Assembly: GCF_016881005.1 (NCBI RefSeq)
Contig: NZ_JACOPV010000017.1
Span: 1-64,000, forward strand
Direction: 5' to 3'
DNA from: Pseudomonas arcuscaelestis
GTDB lineage: Bacteria > Pseudomonadota > Gammaproteobacteria > Pseudomonadales > Pseudomonadaceae
Length of the DNA stretch: 64,000 nucleotides
This document shows, one piece after another, positions 58,964 through 64,000 of this stretch. The position numbers were made by a program, and so were the translations under genes. Below the pieces are notes generated by a model, which ran no database searches, was not told the origin of the DNA, and worked only from the letters and a program-made list of their open reading frames with translations. The number at the start of each line of letters is the position of its first letter. The stretch's first letter is position 1.

Positions 58964-61183
58964 TCAAATACGCCGGGCGGCGTAACGCTTGAGCATGCTC
59001 GGAACGTCGAGGATCAGCGCAATGCGCCCGTCACCGGTAATGGTGGCGCCCGACATGCCTGGCGTACCCTGGAGCATTTTGCCCAGCGGTTTGATGACCA
59101 CTTCTTCCTGGCCCACAAGCTGATCGACGACAAAGCCGATGCGCTGAGTGCCGACCGAAAGGATCACCACGTGCCCTTCGCGTTGCTCTTCATGAGCGGC
59201 GGAACTGACCAGCCAGCGCTTGAGGTAGAACAGCGGCAAGGCTTTGTCGCGAACAATGACCACTTCCTGCCCATCGACCACGTTGGTGCGCGACAGGTCG
59301 AGGTGGAAAATCTCGTTGACGTTGACCAGCGGGAAGGCAAACGCCTGATTACCGAGCATGACCATCAGGGTCGGCATGATCGCCAGGGTCAGCGGCACCT
59401 TGATGACGATCTTCGAGCCCAGGCCCTTGGTCGAGTAGATGTTGATCGAGCCGTTGAGCTGAGCAATCTTGGTTTTCACCACGTCCATGCCCACGCCGCG
59501 CCCCGAAACGTCGGAGATCTCGGTCTTGGTCGAGAAGCCCGGCGCGAAAATCAGGTTGTAGCATTCGGTGTCGCTCAGGCGGTCGGCGGCATCCTTGTCC
59601 ATCACGCCGCGTTTAACCGCAATGGCGCGCAGGACATTGGCATCCATACCCTTGCCGTCATCGGAGATCGACAGCAGGATGTGGTCGCCCTCCTGCTCGG
59701 CCGAGAGTACCACCTTGCCACCGCGGGACTTGCCCGCCGCTTCGCGCTCTTCAGGGGTTTCGATACCGTGGTCCACGGCGTTGCGCACCAAGTGCACCAA
59801 CGGGTCGGCCAGGGCCTCGACGAGGTTCTTGTCGAGGTCGGTTTCTTCACCGACCAGCTCAAGGTTGATTTCTTTCTTCAACTGCCGGGCAAGGTCGCGA
59901 ACCAGGCGCGGGAAACGTCCGAAGACTTTCTTGATCGGCTGCATGCGCGTCTTCATGACGGCGGTCTGCAGGTCGGCCGTCACCACGTCCAGGTTCGATA
60001 CTGCCTTGGACATGGCTTCATCGCCACTGTTCAGGCCCAGGCGTACCAGCCGATTACGTACCAGTACCAGTTCGCCGACCATGTTCATGATCTCGTCCAG
60101 GCGTGCGGTATCGACGCGTACGGTAGTTTCGGTCTCACTGGCTGGGTGTTTTTCTGCAGCCGCTGCAGCTTGCCGTGCAGGCGCAGGTGCCGCGGCTTTG
60201 GCCGGTGCAGCTGCAGCTTTGGCCACCGGCGCTGGCGCAGGTGCCTGGGCAGGAGCGGCTGCAGGCTTGGCGGCAACTGCAGCAGCGGGAGCAGTAGCGG
60301 CAACACTATCAGGCGCAAACTTGCCCTTGCCATGCAACTCGTCGAGCAGAGCTTCGAACTCATGCTCGGAAATATGATCACCAGCGGGTGCCGCTGGTGC
60401 TGGCGTCGCCGACGCGGAAGTGGTGGCCAGAGACTCGACGGCAAAGCTGCCCTTGCCATGCAACTGGTCAAGCAGCGCTTCGAACTCATCATCGGTGATT
60501 TCGTCACTTGCACCCTGGGCCGCGGGCTCCACAGGTGTAGGCGCGCTGACACTGTCGGGGGCGAATTGACCCTTGCCATGCAACTGGTCGAGTAGCGACT
60601 CGAACTCGGCGTCGGTAATTTCGTCGCTGGTTGCGGCAGGTGCCTGCTCTTGCGCTTGTGCCTCAGCCTTGACCGCATTGAGCGAATCAAGCAGTTGCTC
60701 GAATTCGGTATCGGTGATGTCTGCTTCAGCCACCGGCGCAGGTGCTTGCTCAAGCACTGGTGCTGGCTCGGGCTCAGCTACCGGCTCGGCGCCTGCTGGC
60801 TCGGCCAAGCGAGCCAGTGCCGCCAACAACTCAGGTGTAGCGGCAGTGACATCACTGCGTTCACGTACCTGGCCGAACATGCTGTTCACCGTGTCCAGCG
60901 CTTCCAGGACCACGTCCATCAGCTCGGAATCCACGCGTCGCTCACCCTTGCGCAGGATGTCGAAGACGTTTTCGGCGATGTGGCAGCACTCCACCAGCTC
61001 GTTGAGCTGGAGGAAGCCGGCGCCCCCTTTTACAGTGTGAAAACCGCGAAAGATTGCATTGAGCAGGTCGGCATCATCGGGACGGCTTTCCAGCTCGACC
61101 AATTGCTCGGACAGTTGCTCAAGAATCTCGCCGGCTTCTACCAGAAAATCCTGGAGGATTTCTTCATCGGCGCCGAAGCTCAT
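58964..61183 (-). CDS. cheA: Chemotaxis histidine kinase CheA
   Basis: CheA phosphorylates CheY and CheB in response to receptors. The 739-residue protein begins with the HPt domain (His49 in FRGFHTVKGGAGF). A long linker (about 125-350) with four repeats of an EFExLLDxLHGKG motif follows and has no obvious classic P2 domain. Then come the dimerisation helices (TARLDEIMNMVGELVLVRNRL) and the HATPase domain (N box HLVRNAVDHGIE, G1 ISDDGKGMD, G2 VSGRGVGMDVV). The C-terminal CheW-like regulatory domain ends SMLKRYAARRI. It follows cheZ by 12 bases. The repeats may bind ParP. Confidence 0.96.
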   Translation of the reverse strand: MSFGADEEILQDFLVEAGEILEQLSEQLVELESRPDDADLLNAIFRGFHTVKGGAGFLQLNELVECCHIAENVFDILRKGERRVDSELMDVVLEALDTVNSMFGQVRERSDVTAATPELLAALARLAEPAGAEPVAEPEPAPVLEQAPAPVAEADITDTEFEQLLDSLNAVKAEAQAQEQAPAATSDEITDAEFESLLDQLHGKGQFAPDSVSAPTPVEPAAQGASDEITDDEFEALLDQLHGKGSFAVESLATTSASATPAPAAPAGDHISEHEFEALLDELHGKGKFAPDSVAATAPAAAVAAKPAAAPAQAPAPAPVAKAAAAPAKAAAPAPARQAAAAAEKHPASETETTVRVDTARLDEIMNMVGELVLVRNRLVRLGLNSGDEAMSKAVSNLDVVTADLQTAVMKTRMQPIKKVFGRFPRLVRDLARQLKKEINLELVGEETDLDKNLVEALADPLVHLVRNAVDHGIETPEEREAAGKSRGGKVVLSAEQEGDHILLSISDDGKGMDANVLRAIAVKRGVMDKDAADRLSDTECYNLIFAPGFSTKTEISDVSGRGVGMDVVKTKIAQLNGSINIYSTKGLGSKIVIKVPLTLAIMPTLMVMLGNQAFAFPLVNVNEIFHLDLSRTNVVDGQEVVIVRDKALPLFYLKRWLVSSAAHEEQREGHVVILSVGTQRIGFVVDQLVGQEEVVIKPLGKMLQGTPGMSGATITGDGRIALILDVPSMLKRYAARRI
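60299..60718 (-). repeat. Four-fold amino-acid repeat in the CheA linker
   Basis: CheA residues about 156-295 contain ITDTEFEQLLDSL, ITDAEFESLLDQLHGKG, ITDDEFEALLDQLHGKG and ISEHEFEALLDELHGKG. They are spaced about 40 residues apart with Pro/Ala linkers. The last three continue with a (Q/S/K)FA(P/V)(D/E)S(V/L) extension. Each is a short acidic amphipathic helix. They match the position of the LID region that binds ParP in Vibrio CheA. Confidence 0.85.
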
Positions 61184-61195
61184 TAAACGTGCTCC

Positions 61196-61984
61196 CTAAA
61201 AACCCAGACTGGACAGCAGATCGTCGACATCGTCCTGACCGGACACAACGTCTTCACGCTTATCGGCATGAATCTGCGGACCTTCACCCCGAGTCGGATG
61301 TTTTTCTTGATCTTTTTCAGCACGCAACTGCTGGTGGTCATGTTCGATACCGGCAAAACGGTCGACCTGACTGGCCATCAGCACGAGCTTGAGCAGATTG
61401 CTTTCTACTTCGGTGACCAGTGCCGTAACACGTTTGATCACCTGACCGGTCAGGTCTTGATAGTCCTGAGCCAGCAAAATATCGTTGAGGTGACCGGCGA
61501 CCTTGCGGCTGCCTTCCTCGCTACGCTCCAGAAACCGATCGACGCGATGCATCAACTCGCGAAACTCCGGCGCAGCCACTTCGCGGCGCAAGAAACGCTG
61601 CCAATCGGCGCGCAGGTCACGGGCTTCGTCACTGAGTTCGTGCAGTACCGGGGTGCTTTCCTCGACCAGGTCCATGGTGCGATTTGCGGCGCCCTCGGTC
61701 AGCTTGACCACGTAGGACAGGCGCTCGGTAGCATCGGTAATCTGTGAGACTTCCTCGGCCTGAGGCATATGCGGATCGATCTGGAAACTGACGATCGCAC
61801 TGTGCAGCTCACGAGTGAGCTTGCCCACTTCCTGGTACAGGCCGAGATCACGGGTCTGGTTCAGCTGATGGATGAGTTGCACCGCGTCGCCAAATTTCCC
61901 TCGTTCGAGGCTGTCGACCAGTTCGTGGGCGTGCTTTTTGAGTGTCGACTCAAAGCCGTCCAACGATGATTGTGTTTGCTCCAT
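61196..61984 (-). CDS. cheZ: CheY-P phosphatase CheZ
   Basis: CheZ speeds dephosphorylation of CheY. The 262-residue all-helical protein has a long hairpin, with the catalytic region ILLAQDYQDLTGQVIKRV near 170-187 containing the Asp and Gln that act on CheY. The charged flexible stretch after 225 ends in the CheY-binding helix DDVDDLLSSLGF. It follows cheY by 19 bases. Confidence 0.95.
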   Translation of the reverse strand: MEQTQSSLDGFESTLKKHAHELVDSLERGKFGDAVQLIHQLNQTRDLGLYQEVGKLTRELHSAIVSFQIDPHMPQAEEVSQITDATERLSYVVKLTEGAANRTMDLVEESTPVLHELSDEARDLRADWQRFLRREVAAPEFRELMHRVDRFLERSEEGSRKVAGHLNDILLAQDYQDLTGQVIKRVTALVTEVESNLLKLVLMASQVDRFAGIEHDHQQLRAEKDQEKHPTRGEGPQIHADKREDVVSGQDDVDDLLSSLGF

Positions 61985-62003
61985 AGCGCCCCCGTGGCGT
62001 GTC

Positions 62004-62378
62004 TCAGCTATTGACGCGCTCGAAGATCTTCTCGATCTTTTCTTTCAGCACTTGCGCAGTGAACGGCTTGACCACATAGCCGTTGACGCCGGCCTGGGCC
62101 GCCTCGATGATCTGCTCGCGCTTGGCTTCGGCGGTGACCATCAGCACCGGCAGGTGCTTGAGACGCTCATCGGCACGCACTTTGCGCAGCAGGTCGATGC
62201 CGGACATACCAGGCATGTTCCAGTCGGTTACGAGAAAATCGAAGTGACCGCTTTCAAGCATCGGCAGCGCCGTGTTGCCGTCGTCGGCTTCCTGGGTGTT
62301 GGTAAAGCCCAGGTCACGCAACAGGTTCTTGATGATCCGCCGCATCGTCGAAAAGTCGTCGACGATGAGGATTTTCAT
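62004..62378 (-). CDS. cheY: Chemotaxis response regulator CheY
   Basis: This 124-residue single receiver domain controls flagellar rotation. Acidic pair Asp7-Asp8 (IVDDFS), phospho-acceptor Asp52 (VTDWNMPGMSG), the conserved Thr in VTAEAKRE and Lys in VVKPFTA are present. ATG 62378 gives the family length. An in-frame TTG at 62390 lies four bases after GGAGGT and could add four residues, which the ribosome-site spacing favours, so the true start is open. Confidence 0.95.
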   Translation of the reverse strand: MKILIVDDFSTMRRIIKNLLRDLGFTNTQEADDGNTALPMLESGHFDFLVTDWNMPGMSGIDLLRKVRADERLKHLPVLMVTAEAKREQIIEAAQAGVNGYVVKPFTAQVLKEKIEKIFERVNS

Positions 62379-62413
62379 GTCTTTGTTCAATTAGACCTCC
62401 AAGCAGTCTTTAA

Positions 62414-62433
62414 CGCGCTCAGCGCTGAACGCG
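62414..62433. repeat. Near-perfect palindrome in the fliA-cheY gap
   Basis: A 20-base palindrome is centred on TCAGCGCTGA, with CGCG ends and one mismatched (wobble) pair. It lies 50 bases downstream of the fliA stop and upstream of cheY. There is no T-run. It may be an mRNA hairpin or a protein-binding site controlling read-through into the che genes. The gap (62379-62482) likely also holds the cheY promoter. Confidence 0.5.
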
Positions 62434-62482
62434 CATTCAATCAATTCGGGTACTTCGTTTCACGACTGCATTGAACCTGCGT

Positions 62483-63223
62483 TCAACGCGCCCGCCATTC
62501 TCCCAGGCGACTACGCAAACGCGCCGCACACTGGCTGTGCAACTGGCTGACGCGTGACTCACTGACACCCAGGACCTCACCGATTTCCTTGAGGTTCAGC
62601 TCCTCGTCGTAGTACAGCGCCAGCACCAGACGCTCGCGTTCCGGCAGATTGGCGATTGCGTCGGCCAAGGCTGCCTGGAAGCGCTCGTCTTCCAGATCGC
62701 GCGAAGGCTCGAGCTGGGCGGTGGCGCCATCCTCGTGCAGGCCTTCATGTTCGCCGTCCTGCAACAGGTCGTCGAAACTGAACAGGCGACTGCCCAGGGT
62801 GTCATTCAAAATCCCGTAATAATCATCGAGACTTAATTGAAGTTCGGCAGCAACCTCGTGATCTTTAGCGTCACGGCCGGTTTTTGCTTCAATTGCACGT
62901 ATCGCGTCACTGACCATGCGGGTATTGCGATGGACCGAGCGCGGCGCCCAATCACCTTTACGTACTTCGTCAAGCATTGCCCCGCGGATTCGGATACCGG
63001 CGTAGGTCTCGAAACTGGCACCCTTGCTCGCGTCGTACTTGTTGGAGACTTCAAGCAGGCCGATCATCCCGGCCTGGATCAAATCCTCCACCTGCACGCT
63101 GGCTGGCAAACGTGCCAGCAAGTGATAGGCGATACGCTTGACCAACGGCGCATAGCGCTCGATCAACTCGTACTGTCCATCGCGAGAAGCCTTGCTGTAC
63201 ATCCGATAACCGCTGGCGTTCAT
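62483..63223 (-). CDS. fliA: Flagellar sigma factor FliA (sigma-28)
   Basis: FliA directs late flagellar and chemotaxis gene transcription. The 246-residue protein has sigma region 2 (VEDLIQAGMIGLLEV, FETYAGIRIRGAMLDEVRKGDW), region 3 (HEVAAELQLSLDDYYGIL) and region 4 (LKEIGEVLGVSESRVSQLHSQC). ATG 63223 overlaps the fleN stop as ATGA. The longer open frame to 63349 is rejected because MNASGYRMYSK is the conserved N-terminus. Confidence 0.96.
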   Translation of the reverse strand: MNASGYRMYSKASRDGQYELIERYAPLVKRIAYHLLARLPASVQVEDLIQAGMIGLLEVSNKYDASKGASFETYAGIRIRGAMLDEVRKGDWAPRSVHRNTRMVSDAIRAIEAKTGRDAKDHEVAAELQLSLDDYYGILNDTLGSRLFSFDDLLQDGEHEGLHEDGATAQLEPSRDLEDERFQAALADAIANLPERERLVLALYYDEELNLKEIGEVLGVSESRVSQLHSQCAARLRSRLGEWRAR

Positions 63224-64000
63224 AGCACAGGTCCCGCACTCGTCGGTTGCACCAGGCGCTCGACAAAAAACTCCAGATGACCACGCGGATTGGCCGGCAG
63301 CGGCCAGGTATCGACCTTCTGAGCAATGGCCTTGAATGCCAGCGCGCACTTGGAACGCGGGAAGGCTTCATAGACCGCTCGCTGCTTCTGCACAGCCTTG
63401 CGCACGCACTCGTCGTAAGGCACCGCACCGACATATTGTAGGGCTACGTCAAGGAAGCGATCTGTGACCTTGGTCAACTTGGCGAACAGGTTGCGCCCTT
63501 CTTGAGGGCTTTGTGCCATGTTGGCCAGAACGCGGAAGCGATTCATGCCGTAATCGCGGTTGAGCAGCTTGATCAAGGCATAGGCGTCGGTGATGGAAGT
63601 GGGCTCGTCGCACACCACCAGCAACACTTCTTGCGCCGCACGCACAAAACTGACTACTGAGTCACCAATACCCGCAGCGGTATCGATCACCAGTACATCG
63701 AGATTGTCGCCGATCTCACTGAATGCCTGGATCAGGCCTGCGTGCTGGGCAGGCGCCAGATGCACCATGCTCTGCGTGCCGGAAGCGGCCGGCACAATGC
63801 GCACGCCCCCCGGCCCTTGCAGCAGCACGTCGCGCAGCTCGCATCGACCTTCGATCACATCGGCCAGAGTGCGCTTGGGCGCAAGGCCGAGCAATACGTC
63901 GACGTTGGCCAGGCCGAGGTCGGCATCGAGCAGCATGACCCGACGGCCAAGCTCTGCCAGTGCCAATGAAAGGTTCACCGACACGTTGGTCTTGCCGACG
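63220..64000 (-). CDS. fleN: Flagellar number regulator FleN (FlhG), 5' end outside the window
   Basis: FleN is a MinD/ParA-like ATPase that limits the number of polar flagella by antagonising FleQ. About 260 residues are visible. The deviant Walker A is cut by the window edge (GKTNVSVNLSLALAELG remains), followed by the A' motif RVMLLDADLGLANVDVLLG and Walker B LVIDTAAGIGDSV. The C-terminus includes AVPYDECVRKAVQKQRAV and an amphipathic tail. It overlaps fliA by four bases. flhF is expected just beyond the window. Confidence 0.95.
   Translation of the reverse strand, partial: VGKTNVSVNLSLALAELGRRVMLLDADLGLANVDVLLGLAPKRTLADVIEGRCELRDVLLQGPGGVRIVPAASGTQSMVHLAPAQHAGLIQAFSEIGDNLDVLVIDTAAGIGDSVVSFVRAAQEVLLVVCDEPTSITDAYALIKLLNRDYGMNRFRVLANMAQSPQEGRNLFAKLTKVTDRFLDVALQYVGAVPYDECVRKAVQKQRAVYEAFPRSKCALAFKAIAQKVDTWPLPANPRGHLEFFVERLVQPTSAGPVL

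Noticed and set aside
1..64000. CRISPR arrays, prophage or integrative element
   Set aside because: No regular spaced repeats, no phage structural or integrase genes other than the IS transposase, and no tRNA attachment site were seen.

Overview
The window is a chromosomal segment of a Pseudomonas, most likely of the P. putida / P. fluorescens side of the genus. The evidence is the gene order: a purine-ring degradation cluster, then gcl-hyi-glxR-ttuD-pykF, then ccmABCDEFGHI, then a polar-flagellum chemotaxis operon running fleN-fliA-cheYZAB-motCD-parC-parP-cheW. REP-like inverted repeats built on a GCGGGC(A/T)TGCCCGC core support the same assignment. No rRNA, tRNA or CRISPR array was seen.

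Region 1 (1-1274) is an IS3-family insertion sequence. Its left end is chimeric: an unrelated transposase tail runs into the last codons of the IS3 orfA. Region 2 (1275-8944) handles uric acid: HiuH on the minus strand, then PuuE, UraD, AllA, the membrane cytochrome-c urate oxidase PuuD, a urate/xanthine permease and two tandem Tsx-like outer-membrane channels. No allantoicase gene lies here. Region 3 (9027-17866) has a DUF808 membrane protein, a RutR-like TetR regulator and GlcG, followed by glyoxylate carboligase, hydroxypyruvate isomerase, tartronate semialdehyde reductase, glycerate kinase and pyruvate kinase. This route carries the glyoxylate released from ureidoglycolate to pyruvate. Copies of the palindrome TTGT-NN-ACAA sit upstream of both hiuH/puuE and glcG/gcl, which suggests one repressor ties the two regions together.

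Region 4 (18019-33514) is mixed: a urea transporter, a voltage-gated K+ channel with a zinc-ribbon tail, a sulfate-binding protein, a mechanosensitive channel, a DUF2946/TonB receptor/PepSY metal-uptake group, an rRNA-methyltransferase-like enzyme, two EamA exporters each paired with a divergent regulator, a periplasmic histidine phosphatase, an FKBP and a GFA-family protein. Region 5 (33718-40195) is an accessory island. Two related large proteins made of beta-sandwich-like modules flank a pertactin-type autotransporter. Region 6 (40247-48601, minus strand) is a 2-hydroxyacid dehydrogenase, a lipoprotein and the complete cytochrome c maturation operon, whose genes mostly overlap by four bases.

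Region 7 (48765-64000) is motility. A FliK-like and an FlhB-C-terminal-like gene point one way and the chemotaxis operon points the other. Between them sits a 923-residue predicted toxin with an apparent dermonecrotic-toxin-type N-terminal region, a hydrophobic central segment and a TcdA/TcdB-like glycosyltransferase domain with a DxD motif. This toxin and the autotransporter island are the least explained parts of the window. In the che operon, CheA carries four tandem copies of an EFExLLDxLHGKG-like motif next to genes for ParC and ParP, which fits a polar array-positioning system.
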